Shown one piece after another: positions 35,141 to 47,202 of a stretch of 64,000 nucleotides of DNA; the first letter of the stretch is position 1, and every line of letters starts with the position of its first letter. The stretch spans positions 235,679-299,678 of the forward strand of contig JXTB01000043.1 of NCBI GenBank assembly GCA_002914805.1, written 5' to 3'. The notes under the pieces are model-generated. The model searched no databases and was not told the origin of the DNA. It saw only the letters and a list, made by a program, of their open reading frames with translations. The translations under genes were made by a program, and so were the position numbers. Origin of the DNA: Parasponia andersonii (Eukaryota; Streptophyta; Magnoliopsida; Rosales; Cannabaceae).

Positions 35141-37495
35141 CTTGAGACATGAAATAATCTTCTGAGAGTCACTCTCATTAATAGAAACTTCCACACCCCA
35201 ATCTTTTGCCAAGAGAAGACCAGTTTGGATTGTAAGAATTTCAACTATATCCAAAAAAAACATCCCGATATTCATTTGGAACACGCAACCAAGACCGTGC
35301 CAGTATGATCTCAAAAAGACCACCCCCACTCCAATAAAATCAGTTCCTTTTCGTACAGAGGCATCTGAGTTCATCTTGATAGAGCTCGATTATGGCGGTG
35401 ACCATTTAGGGACAGGTTTTGGTAAAGAGACTCCAAGGACAACAAGAATGCCTTGAGCTACATGAAACTCATCCAAAAAAGAATCAATAAAAACCACTTG
35501 GATCTCAGTCAACTTAGCTACACCACCATAGACGACATTATTTCTTTCAACCCAAATACTCCAAAGAAGAACACAAAACTTCTTAAAAGAATCTAGGGGT
35601 AAACTCCAAAATATAGCTAAAAGTAAATCCGTTATGTCCTGTTGAATCTTTCCTTTAATAATGTCCTAAAAACTATTTCTGCCAAACTCTTTTCGTTTTG
35701 ACACAACGGAATAGAGCATGGGATAAGGATTCATCTCTATACCAAAGTGGACACATCATGGACCAACATGAACTCTTTAATAGATCAATTTTGAACAAAC
35801 TGGAAGAGCACCATGAAAGACCCACCAAATTAACACTCGAATTTTTGGCGGAATATGAAGAGACCACATCTTTTTCCACCATTTGCTGGATGAATGAGAA
35901 CAAGTTTATTTTTTCCTACACCAAAAGCCAATATCTAGACCAAACTGAATACTCCCCTTTAAATTCATAGTGCTAGACCAAGGAATCAAGTCATCGAGAA
36001 ATGCTAAGAGTGATAGACAAAATAAGATTGCGATCTATTTTTGTAAAATTCTCATGGATAGCTTCCTCGTGTCGTTGTCCCGAATCATAGATAAGATCAT
36101 TGACCTTAACTCCGGATTACTCACAACAGAAATGGGTCGAAAAGAGGTAGGTTGTGGCAGCCAAAGGTCCTTGAAAGCCAAAATTTGATCCTTTGAGTCA
36201 ACTCTCCATCTCATCCCTTTCCTAGCTAATCAACTCCTTACCCAAAAGAATATTCTTCCAAAGGTACGAAGATCCCTACTTATCTCCCACAAAAGGAAGT
36301 TTTGATCATGAAAATATTTTCCCTGCAAAACACGACCCACCAAAGAAGTTGGATGTCGAATTAAACACCACACTTGCTTGGCCACCAAAGATTTGTTAAA
36401 AAGTTGAAAGTCCCAAAAGCCAAGACCACCTAAACTTCTCGGCAAATAAATTTTATCCCACTTTACCCGCACTATCTTGCTTTCCCCAACCAATGATCCC
36501 CACCAAACGGGGAGGATGATAGAGCGTAGATCAGCATAGAGGGTAGTAGGAAGTTGAAAAAACTAATTACAAAGCTCGGTATAGCTCGAAGCACTGACTT
36601 AATAATAATTTCTCTATCACTGTCTCCAACCCTAAACTCTTTTCCAAACTCTGTCTTTAATATTTGAAAGTTCTTATTTTTATTCCTTCCAATCACCAAA
36701 GGTAATCCCAGATGGATGTCATAGGGAGTGCCCCATCTAACCCTAAAGTGAACATGATTTCCATCCTTTTATCTTCCATTACATTTGGGGTAAAAATTAC
36801 CGCCGACTTATCGAGATTAACTTTTTACCCTAAAGTTTTCTCATAAACCTATAAAATATTCTGGATGGCCTGGATATCTTGAAGATTTTCTCGAGAGAAA
36901 ATGATTGAGTCATCTGCAAATAAAAGATGATTAATTCTTAAGCACATTCTGGAACACTATACTCCCGTTAATTCACCCTCCCTCTTGCCGTTCTTAATCA
37001 TAGCCAAAAAAAGTTTCGGCACAAATTAAAAATAAATATGAGAAACGGGAACATCCTTGGAATAAGGCACGAGATGGAATGACTAGCTCCTTAACAGCAG
37101 CATTGAGGCAAAAAGCAAAATGAGAGGTTGAAACACAATCATGCACAAGGGATATCTAATGAGATGGGAAACCCATACAGTGCATAACTCTTTCAATGAA
37201 AACCTATTCCACCCTATTGTATGTTTTACTCGTATCCAGCTTTGAGAGCTATAAATCCCTTCTTGCCATTGATCCTTTTACTCATGGAATGTAAAAGTTT
37301 GAATGCCACTATAACACTGTCTATAATAAGAGGACATAGTACAAAAGCACTTTGGTTCTCGGAGATCAGACTTGGTACAATCAACTATATATTTGTTTTT
37401 TGCCAAAGCTTTTGTCACTGGTTTGTTAGCCACAAACTCAGGTGAATTTTTCTTTAGAATCAAAACTAAACTGGTTGCATTTACTGGTTGCGTCG

Positions 37496-38186
37496 TGTTG
37501 ATGGAGGTTTTATCAATAATAAATTTAGAAAAAATTAAGAGATGTGGCTTGTACGAATTGAGTTAATAATCAAAACAAATAAAGAGAGAGGATTTTATAG
37601 TGGTTCAGCCCCGAAAAAGATGAGCCTACGTCCACTGTTTTTCACTATTTTATGGAGAATTACAAGCATGCAAAGTTACAATGTCTCGTCTGAAAATTCC
37701 TCTCAAATTAGGAGTCGGAATTCTGAAGTCTGGATATTGGAAAACTGAAAAGTAATTAGAATACTCAAAAAACCTCATCCTCTTTGGAACATTGAGTCCC
37801 CTTTATATAGGTAAAGGTAACCCTATGTCCCTATGATCCTAATTGTGTAAACGGGTAACTATACAATCGGGTAACACAAATTAAGTAACAACATAATTGG
37901 ATAACCACTCAAAATGGGTAACTGGTTGATCATAAATAGGAGATTTCTGTTTCCCTTTCCTTGTAGGTTTCCTGTTTGACATAGTATATACTTGTTTCCC
38001 TTTTCTTTCAGAAGAGGTCGCCCACAACCTATACAGAGAAGGTCGCACATAACTTATTCAAAAAGAGGTCAAATGACTACACAGAGGAGGTCACATATAA
38101 CCTAAGCAGAAGAGGTCGCACATAACCAACACGGAGGAGGTCGAACTTAACCCTTATGCGACCTTAGGATTTTAGACCGCACAATA
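37496..38186 (-). repeat. Left LTR (3' LTR of Gypsy element)
   Basis: 691 bp, ending ACAATA where the partner ends ACAACA. It is the 3' LTR in the element's own direction. It carries tandem-like words AGAGGTCGCACATAAC and variants in its last 180 bp. Confidence 0.93.
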
Positions 38187-38558
38187 ATTGCCCCCCAGCT
38201 CCATTAGTTCTTTAGGATGAAATGGAGCTTCCAATTACCGTGCGACCTTAAAAATGTGATGTCATGACCTAAACTTGAAGTCTCTGAAGAGTCGAAGAGT
38301 CGCCAGATTTCAAATCCCATCTCTCAAGATCACGCGTATCTTTTTTCTGTCGGAACGGAACACGTGTAGCCTTTTATGAGAAAAAGCAGAATTCGAGAAA
38401 GTCTAATGATATCAACCGTCTCTCTTTTAAAACCAAATCTTTCCAAATTTTAAACAATTCTGATTTTTCAGAAGGAATCAAATCCCGCGCAATCTTCGGC
38501 CTTCAGATTTAAAAATCAAATTCCCTGATCTACGGCTGTGATTTAACAGTGCTTGGAA
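38187..38558. other. Gypsy internal non-coding DNA before antisense gene
   Basis: This includes the polypurine tract of the sense strand at about 38189-38205 and presumably the promoter region of the antisense gene. No protein is seen. Confidence 0.5.
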
Positions 38559-38566
38559 TATAAATA
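38559..38566 (+). promoter_or_regulatory. TATA box of the antisense gene
   Basis: TATAAATA sits about 30 bp before a C/T-rich leader (from about 38590) that runs to a splice donor AAAG|GTCAGT at about 38715. The matching acceptor TTTTCAG directly precedes the antisense ATG at 39120. Position and order fit a genuine plant promoter; transcription is inferred. Confidence 0.5.
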
Positions 38567-39119
38567 TCATAAACCAGCCTGTTCCTGTTTCATTTTACTG
38601 TTTCCATCAAAACTCCAGAGAACCCTAGAGCGTCGTTTCATCCTTCAGCTCGCACAATCACAGCTTCTTCTCTGACGAAATTCAAATCATCTCAAATCCT
38701 CCGCTTCTGAAGAAAGGTCAGTTAATTTCTTCTCTTATTTCTTCTGTTCTTGAAAAAGTGATTTCAATCTTTAGGAATAAAAACTCATCCCACACTGAAG
38801 TGAAATTAGAATTATTTTTTTTTATATATTCTCCCTTTTTCAGTCCGTAGGATAGACTTACTAGATAATAATCAGAAACGAACCTGTGAAAAGAATTTCT
38901 AGGGTCTGATACCATATTTTATTTCCTAACAAACTGCTCGAATATTTATTTTCTGATGAACTGCTCGAATATTTACTGATGAACTGCTCGAACATTTTTA
39001 CGAATCCGTAGACCTTTTAGAAATGAGCTTGCTTGCTTAGTACAGTCTTAGGATGAATACCCAAAGTGCTGGCATAGTGAGAATCCTCGATGCCTGAATC
39101 CCTGTGTATTTCTTTTCAG

Positions 39120-41250
39120 ATGTCTAGTAGTGAGGAATTTAGGGAAGGAAATGCGTTTTCTGGAGAATCTAACTAGAGTGTTAGCTCCATTAACCTCGAA
39201 GACTATCTCAAGCCGGAACCCGAGATAGAAATAACAGGGGCCAGATAGAGTAGTCCTCGAATAGGCGATCTCCCCCAGGATCAATGGCCCAGACATATCA
39301 GTGATGCCCCTGCATTTTCATCTGGCTACCAATACGTAGAAGGGAATTGGTCATATACCAATGTAAGGACGAGCTGCACATCGAACAAACTCAGCAAAAT
39401 TGCGAGCAGCTATAAGATCGCCATACCCCTTCGTCTACCAATGGAATTTAACCGACCACACACTCCCCCACATAGACTCGCTTCCTTTTCTGAGGTAGTC
39501 CTCAAGTGTGGCGTGCATCTCCCACTCCATCCGTATATAAAATCAATCATTGATTACTATAGGGTCATCCCTTTTCAATTGACCCCTAATACCTATAGAT
39601 ATATGGTAGGTTTATATATACTGTACCATAAACTAGGTTTAGAAACCCCTTCACCTGAAGAATTTGCTTGGTTCTACCAAGTAAAATCAAATTCGTCAGA
39701 TTTCGGCTTCTTCTATGCGAGCAAATGGTCAAACTAGGCAATAAAAACGATCTACGGGGTTCGCAACAATATGGGAAAATGGAAAAATCTATTTTTCCAT
39801 TTTGACTATGCAGCTAACGGCTTCTTTCAGAATCCCGGTAGGTAGTCTTCCAGTTTATTACCTTGTTTCTATGTTTATTCTTATACTGATCGCATTCGAA
39901 TGTCATCGCAGATAACAGGGATCGACCCGGACTCTCCAGGGATCAGCTCGCAAGGGTATATAAAATCAACGACCTTCTAATTGAAGAATTTAATTGGAAG
40001 GTACCAGGTACTTCGAATAACCTGGTCGCTTGCGGTCTGCTTCCGAAGGGTGCTGCATTTCCAGACCCCCCGGTCCTCTCGTCTAGGCCATCGAGCTCGA
40101 AGAAAAAGCCAAGGAAAAGGACGGACATAGGTGCCTCGTCTTCAAGGATTAGAAAACGAAAAGTACCAGCCACACCTCCATGCTCAGAACCTTCATCTCC
40201 AGAGACAGTGTCACCACCAGCTCCTCAACCAGCTCCTCAACCAGAAGGTAATTACACGCTCATTCTAATTACCTTCTTTATACTATATTTCCTCGCTTAC
40301 TTACAAATCTGTACAGAGATGGTCATTGGTAGTGGCTTGCGAGACCACCTTCAACTTTCGGATCTATGGCAAAAACCAAGACACCCGAGAGTACCCCACC
40401 ATCAAAAGGGAAGGAGAAGGTCGACTGCTCGAAGAAGAGAAAAGTTGACTTCGAGGACTTCCCAAGAAGCTCACCTCCTCCACAACCATCTCAGCCAGCG
40501 AGTCATCCTGAACCCCCCCACCGAGGCTGCCACTTCTTCGGAACCGACTTTGGCAGATAAGGGTGACGAGCTCTTCGCACTCCTCAACCAATTACCAGAG
40601 AAGGCTGGTATGAGTGCAGCCTTTATTGATCGCTTCACATCTGAAGAAGGTTAGGAGCGGATGAAGCGACGTTCTGCCAAGGTCGCCTTCGGATCTGCGA
40701 TGAGGATGCTGGCCAATGTAAGCTTTTCTATCTTCTCTTCGTGTATACTCTTTTGGTATTAACAATTAGGGATTTATATATATATAATTTTTTTAGACTA
40801 CGGCTGCTGCTGTCCTGATGCACGATCCGGTTCTCGAATGCTTGGAGAAGGCTGAGAAAGTTGAAGAAATAACACAAGCGTTCGAGAACTCAGAAAAGGT
40901 TCGGGAGGAGGAGAGAACGGCCTTCAACTTGGAAAAGCAGCAGATGCTCGAGGACCTGGCCAAGGAGAGACTCACCAAAGAGAATCTCGAGGAGAAAGTC
41001 AAAGAGCTCGAGAAGGTCATTTCTAAGCATCCGGATCGTATGAGGGAAGCGACCACTGAGGCGGTTCACAAAGCTATCGAGGAGTTCAAGGCGACCGAGG
41101 TCAAAGAACTCGAAGATAAAGCTAGTGATATCGCCTCGTCGACTATCAACTTCAACATTTTCTGCGAGCATCCGGATTTTGACTTCAGCATTCCTTGGCG
41201 AGGATGTGGTCGAACTTGTGCAGAGCTGGAAAGAGGATACCACCAAGGCT
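39120..41250 (+). pseudogene. Antisense ORF of Gypsy element (PF04195-like), broken
   Basis: Coding exons on the strand opposite to gag-pol: 39120-39837, 39912-40247, 40317 to about 40718, and about 40798 onward, with good GT-AG borders. The first exon contains LPLHPYIKSIIDYYRVIPFQ and LTPNTYRYMVGLYIL, the pattern of the Pfam 'putative gypsy type transposon' family. A basic Ser/Pro-rich region (SKKKPRKRTD, RIRKRKVP) follows, then a long coiled coil (EKVREEERTAFNLEKQQMLE). Function is unknown. In-frame TAG stops occur in exon 1 (near 39174, 39246 and 39735) and exon 3 (about 40652), and exon 3 appears to change frame. The four stops are all TAG. Confidence 0.7.
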
Positions 41251-42028
41251 GGGGATGGCGGCGCGAGCCCTTTTACATGAATTTTGCTTTTTTTTTTTTT
41301 TTTTTTACTCTTAGAACAATGCGGGCTTTTGTCCCCCTTCTTTTCTGTTTATGTATGGATGACTCCTTTAATAAATATTATTTTTCCTCATATGCTCTTG
41401 CAAAATAATGAAAAAACAACAGTAATTTTAACTAAGTAGTCAATCACAGGTGATCGATCAGTACACTTTTAGCGATTTGAATCCGACTAACTTAAAACGA
41501 GTTTTAAGCGTTAGGATAGGTTAGGTCGCTTAAGAAAACAGTCAATACAAATGATGCAAACTCTAACTATATTTCAAAAGTTCCATGTCAAAATAAAACA
41601 TAGCAATATATCACTTCGAACAACAAACGTTTTGCTTAGTTACTTTTCTGTTCGAGGAGGAAAATTGCGTAATGCGACATGCTGAGGCATGAAGCGAGGA
41701 GAAAATCCTAGGATTTTAAGGAGATTCAGATACTTCGACGACCTGAAACCCTGTCTCCTCTAAATGGACGTTTGCATAGTCCCTTAGGAAACCAGTAGGA
41801 GATAACATTCTGATCCTACTGCCCCCAGAGTTTTATGGTGTCCGAAAACTGCCATAAAACTATAAAAGACGATCGAAAACGAGCTGAAGTAATAGTCAAA
41901 GAAGTATTATTGACGAATGTTAATAAAGATACAGTAGGCTGTTGAAGATAACATAAAAATTTATTGATAATAACGACGAAGCTGGTCTGCATTCCAGGCA
42001 TGCTCGATCTTTTGTCCATCGATGCAAG
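41251..42028. other. Gypsy internal region between antisense gene and integrase
   Basis: A T-run of about 20 bases at 41287-41306 follows the antisense gene. The rest is probable 3' UTR of both opposing transcripts. On the minus strand, 41990-42028 still reads as the end of pol (AWNADQLRRYY-like words). No further gene is seen. Confidence 0.5.
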
Positions 42029-45000
42029 CTAACTTATATGTCCTAGGTCAAATGACGTTATCAATAACATAAGGTCCCTCCCAAGAAGGCCTAAATACAC
42101 CAGCACCATGTTCTTTATTATTAGGTAGAACTCATCGAAGAACAAGATCTCCAACTTTAAAATGTCTCTCTTTGACTTTGGAATTATAATATCGAGCGGT
42201 GTATCATTGGTATGATGCAATTCGGAGCTGAGATTGTTCACGCCATTCTTCTAAAAGATCGAGTTCAACTCTCAACAATACATCATTCTGTTTTTGCTCA
42301 TAAACAGATCGCCGCAGGGAGCCCGCACCAATCTCAACAGGGATCATCGCTTCATATCCATAAGCCAAGGAGAATGGACTTTCTCCTGTAGTGGTTCGTT
42401 GTGTGGTGCGATAAGCCCATAAAACTTCTGGAAGTACTTCTGGCCAAGCTCCTTTATGCTCCTCCAGCTTTGTCTTTATATTCTGTTTGAGTATTTTGTT
42501 TATCAATTCAACCTGCCTATTAGCCTGTGGATGAACAATAGCGGAGAAGCTCTTTTTGATGCCCAAGTTATTACAGAAGTCACGGAACTCGTCACAGTCG
42601 AATTGCTTTCCATTATCAGAAATTATGGTATGTGGTATACTATATCGACAGATTATAGATTTGTAAACGAAATCTATCATTTTCTTTGCGGAGATGGTGC
42701 TCAAGGCCTCGGCTTCCATCCATTTTGTAAAGTAATCGACTGCGACCACTGCATATTTCAAACCACCTCGCGCTAATGGAAGCATCCCGATAATATCAAT
42801 CCCCCACACAGCAAATGGCCATGGACTGGTCATTGAAGTTAAAGGAACATGTAGTTTTCTACGAATGGTCGCAAATCGTTGACATTTATCACATTTCCTA
42901 GAAAATTTCAATGTATCCTTCTTCATAGTTGGCCAAAAGTACCCTTGTCGAAGAATTTTGTTTGCAAGCGCTTGCCCCCCAGAATGATTTCCACATATTC
43001 CTTCGTGAATTTCCCTTATAATATAGCGTGCCTTTTTATCATTGACACACAATAATAATGGCGAGCTGAAACTCCTTCGATAAAGTTTTTCATCCTGGAT
43101 GATATAGCAAGCTGCTTTCATGCGAAGCCGCCTTGCATCGTCTTTATTCTCAGGAAGATCGCCATTTTGTATATATCGCATTATGGGGTCCATCCATGAT
43201 GGTTCTTCATCAACTGGCATAATTACTTGGGGTTTTGGTTATATCCTGAATATGCGTCCATGAAGCTCAAAAGTTCATGCCCCGACGTCGCATCTACAAG
43301 CTAATCGATTCTTGGAAGAGGAAAGCTGTCTTTAGGACATGCTTTGTTGAGATCGGTGAAATCAATATAGGTCTTCCACTTCCCATTAGGTTTTTTCACT
43401 AAGACCGGATTTGCAAGCCAGTCAGGGTAAAAAGACTCTCTTATGAACCCAATTTCGAGCAACTTCTCCACCTCTTCTTTTAATGCGACGTAGCGTTCTG
43501 GATTCATGGCCCTTCTCTTTTGTCATACAGGCTTTTTTGACGGATCTATGTTAAGATGATGGGATATGATCCTTGAATCAATCCCTACCATATCCGAATG
43601 CTGCCATGCGAAGACGTCCAAATTAGACTTCAGAAAAGCGATCAATGAAGCTTGCACAGGTCCTTGTGCCTCCGTTCCAATCTTTAAAGTCTTGGAAGAA
43701 AGATCGAATGATAAATCTTCCAGGTCTTCAATGGGTCCAGTTCTGACTTCATCGTCAATTTCTCGAGGATCAAAGTCTTCACTGGTTGTTTCGATTGACG
43801 CTTTCACTGACGGTTCGACTGACGCTTTATCTGATGATCCGACTGGAGCTTTGCTCGATGCCTCGACTGACGCTTTGCTCGCTACCACGACTGACGCTTT
43901 ATCTGCTGCCACGACTGACGCTTTGTCTGCTACCATAACTGACGCTTTGTCTGCTACCACGACTGACGCTTTGTCCGACAGGTGGACCATCATTGCGCGA
44001 GATGTCATATCCTTTGCTGCAAGCTTTAGCGAGTTGTTATAACATGTCCTCGCATCATATTGATTTCCGCGCACCTCGCCCACCCCGTGTTGAGTCGGGA
44101 ACTTCATTGTTAGATGGTAGATCGAGATGACAGCTCGAAGTTATCTTAATGTCGGTCTTCCTAGCACAGCATTGAAGGCAGAGGGGCAATCCACCACCAA
44201 AAACTGGGTCATTATCGATGAAACCCTTGGATAGGTCCCAACACTGACCATCAGTTCAATCATGCCCATAGGCATCAGGCTGTCACCAGTGAAACCATAG
44301 AGTGGAGTGGCGGCAGGCTTCAGGTCGCTCTCATTCAACCCCATCTTTTTGAAGGCATCGAAGTATAGGATGTCCACAGCACTCCCGTTATCGACCAATA
44401 CTCGCCACAACTGTGTACTTCCACAGTTAATTTTTACGACCAGCGCGTCATTATGCGGGTAATGGACTTCCCTTGCATCCTGCTCAGTGAAGGTAATATC
44501 CATTTCCGGTACCCGTTGAAGCTTGCGTAGTCACTGATCAAGATGCATGACGTTGGTTAACAGCTGCTGTCGAGCTTCTCGCGCATATCTATCCTGTGCT
44601 CGCTTGGATTCTCCTCCAACATGCGGTCCTCCGAAAATAGTTCGCACCTCACGTTGAATTTCTGGAGGTCGCTGTTGGTCTTCTTCTCGCCTTTCGTCGC
44701 TCTGCCTGGTGTACTGCCGCAATCGTCCCTCTCTAATCAGCCTTTCAATTTCATCTTTCAGGGCAAAGCAATTATTAGTATCATGTCCAATATCATTGTG
44801 ATATCGGCAAAACTTGTTGAGGTCGCGCCTTGTCCCATCCCACTTCATTGGTTCTGGTTGTCGGAATCGCTCCTTCTAGTTTGTGACCGCATAGATATGA
44901 TCTATGGGCGCGTTCAATTCAGTGTGATTGTTAAACCTCATGGGAGCTTTTGAAATCTCCTGCCTTTTGGGTCTAGGCTGATTTTCATTTGTCTGTTCAT

Positions 45001-46453
45001 TATTCCTCTTGTTTTTCTTATTACCACTGTTGTTGGTAATGACCGCATCTTTAGTCGCATCTGTCCTTCCTCCTTTTTTAGTCTTTTGAAGATTCTCGCG
45101 CGAAAATTCTAACCTCAGATGCCGACCAACTCTTCAGTAGAAGTCTTCGAGAGTTCTACACTCTCGCTCAAGTAATTCCTCCCAGAGTTTTGTTTCTGGT
45201 CGCACCCCAGCCATCATAAGAGTAAGAACTCCTCCTTCAGGTAGGTTATTAACCTTTGCTAGCTCCGAAGTGAATCGATTGAGATAAGACCGTAGAGTCT
45301 CCTCTGGACCTTGCCGGATCGCGGACAAACTAATAAGCGGAACAGTGAAATTCTTTGCAGCTTGAAACTGTCTCAGGAATGCCATCTGTAATTGTTGCCA
45401 GGACAAAATTGAGCCGGATTTAAGTCCTTGGAACCACTTCTTCGCTGCTCCTGAGAGTGTTACAGCGAAACATCTGCAGCGTGCATGATCACTAACCCGA
45501 TGAAGTTCCATCAAGTCACTGAAGTGAACCATATGGTCCTGTGGATCAGTTTTCCCATCAAAAGTGTTAATAGTGGGAAGTCTGAATCCAGTGGGAAGGG
45601 CTGCAGCTCGAACCTCTTCGCTGAATGGCTATTGATGATACCCATCAGCAAGCTCATCGTCCCAACCAGTAAGTGCGTCTAATGCGATCCTTAAATTGTG
45701 AACATCGACGTTCAGAGGGAAAGCATCATCCCTTGCTGGTGGTACAAGCGGCCTCCGTTCGTTATCCTGTTTCATAGCGGATTGGTCAGGTAAAGTCTTC
45801 TGCGACCTGTGAGAGGACTCCAGTGAAATAGTGCGACGAGACCGACTTTGGTCATTGTGATGCGATACAGATCGATCATGACTATGTTGTCGCTCCAAAT
45901 ACTATCTTAGGTCTGCAGGATCTTGTCTTGACTCTCTGCTGATTCTTTCGAAGACGCTTCTCGATGGTCGTCTTTGTTCGCTGTTCAAGTGATCTTGACT
46001 ATTAGTAGATTTACGAGAAGATTGTACACGATCACAGTTCGTACTTGAACTCTCCGTACCAGATTCTGGAGGCAAGTTTGCGACCTTGCCTTTCCATTTG
46101 GAGATGCGATCTTCATGACGCTCTTGCTGAGTTTTGGGCTGGCCACGTATTCTCGTCTCTTGTATCTGTATTCCTTTCTCAGGTAATTGAGCAGGACATT
46201 CTTTGGGATGTTCGTGTTGCGGCAGGGTCACCATCTGCCCTTCAGCAAGTCGTCGCAGGGTGTCATTGATCTGGTTAGTAACTTGCTGAAGGTTCACCAA
46301 CGTCTCCTCCATACGATCCTGTCTCTGGGAAAGGTTTTCTGTTATAGTCATAGTAGGCTGATCTGGAGCAGGGTCTGCCTGTGTAGCAGCAGTACTTTGA
46401 GGTTGGTTTTGGCTAGTTCCAGTGACTCTGGTAGTGTTTCTAGTGTTTGCCAT
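42029..46453 (-). pseudogene. Gypsy gag-pol, nonsense-riddled and RT-deleted
   Basis: Gag starts at 46453 (MANTRNTTRVTG). The retrotransposon gag domain (FAVTLSGAAKKWFQGL) lies at about 45530-45140 and the zinc-knuckle-like CRYHNDIGHDTNNC at about 44810. Protease follows (LVDNGSAVDILYFDAF, 44503-44141) with Asn where Thr or Gly usually stands. Reverse transcriptase begins (VLVKKPNGKWKTYIDFTDLN) but stops at DAYSGYNQ near 43237. The catalytic core and RNase H are missing, and the next sequence is the integrase (43220-42204, HHCC finger and DDE core: WGIDIIGML, IISDNGKQF) in a different frame. Its C-terminal tail shifts frame near 42210. From 46453 to 43301 one frame is open except for eight stop codons. 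Confidence 0.85.
43796..43980 (-). repeat. DKASVVVA-coding minisatellite in pol
   Basis: Eight or more imperfect 24- to 27-bp units of the form GACTGACGCTTTGTCTGCTA encode DKASVVVA-type octapeptide repeats between the protease and reverse transcriptase of the Gypsy element. Confidence 0.85.
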
Positions 46454-46511
46454 TAAAAAAGTGGAATTTAACAAATTTTTCTGCTGGAATAGCTCTTCTT
46501 CTAGCGCCAAT

Positions 46512-47202
46512 TGTTGATGGAGGTTTTATCAACAATAAATTTAGAAAAAATTAAGAGATGTGGCTTGTATGAATTGAGTTAATAATCAAAACAAATAAAG
46601 AGAGAGGGTTTTATAGTGGTTCAGCCCCGAAAAAGATGAGCCTACGTCCACTGTTTTTCACTATTTTATGAAGAATTACAAGCATGTAAAGTTACAATGT
46701 CTCGTTTGAAAATTCCTCTCAAATTAGGAGTCGGAATTCTGAAGTCTGGATATTGGAAAACTGAAAAGTAATTGGAATACTCAAAAAACCTCATCCCCTT
46801 TGGAACATTGAGTCCCCTTTATATAGGTAAAGGTAACCCTATGTCCCTATGATCTTAATTGTGTAAACGGGTAACTATACAATCGGGTAACACAAATTAA
46901 GTAACAATATAATTGGATAACCACTCAAAACGGGTAACTGGTTGATCATAAATAGGAGACTTCTGTTTCCCTTTCCTTGTAGGTTTCCTGTTTGACATAG
47001 TATATACTTATTTTCCTTTTCTTTCGGAAGAGGTCGCTCACAACCTATACAGAGAAGGTCACACATAACTTATTCAAAAAGAGGTCAAATGACTACACAG
47101 AGGAGGTCGGATATAACCTAAGCGGAAGAGGTCGCACATAACTAACACGGAGGAGGTCGAACTTAACCCTTATACGACCTTAGGATTTTAGACCGCACAA
47201 CA
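46512..47202 (-). repeat. Right LTR (5' LTR of Gypsy element)
   Basis: 691 bp, ending ACAACA before the CGTCG target duplication. It is the promoter-bearing LTR for the minus-strand transcript. Confidence 0.93.

Larger units (their letters stand above)
37496..47202 (-). mobile_element. Ty3/Gypsy LTR retrotransposon with antisense gene
   Basis: Both LTRs are 691 bp (37496-38186 and 46512-47202), starting TGTTG on both strands, and the element is flanked by CGTCG at 37491-37495 and 47203-47207. Sense genes run on the minus strand. Next to the right LTR the minus strand reads ATTGGCGCTAGAAG, a plausible primer-binding site. Next to the left LTR it has a GGAGCTGGGGGGCA polypurine tract. Gag, protease, a truncated reverse transcriptase and integrase are present. 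An antisense gene occupies the 3' third, as known for some Tat-lineage elements. By eye the LTRs differ at roughly 23 positions, nearly all transitions, so the insertion is fairly recent. It has no RT catalytic core, so it is not autonomous. Confidence 0.92.

Noticed and set aside
40364-41246. Minus-strand Ser-rich open frames opposite the antisense gene of the Gypsy element
   Set aside because: They are antisense to the coiled-coil coding exons, whose Glu/Lys/Leu codons give Ser/Phe/Leu-rich shadows.
42456-42776. Plus-strand 106-aa open frame
   Set aside because: Lies opposite the integrase core, which has recognisable catalytic motifs on the minus strand.
43566-44042. Plus-strand 158-aa open frame with repeated Thr-Asp-Ala-Leu
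   Set aside because: Opposite strand of the DKASVVVA minisatellite in pol; an artefact of the repeat.
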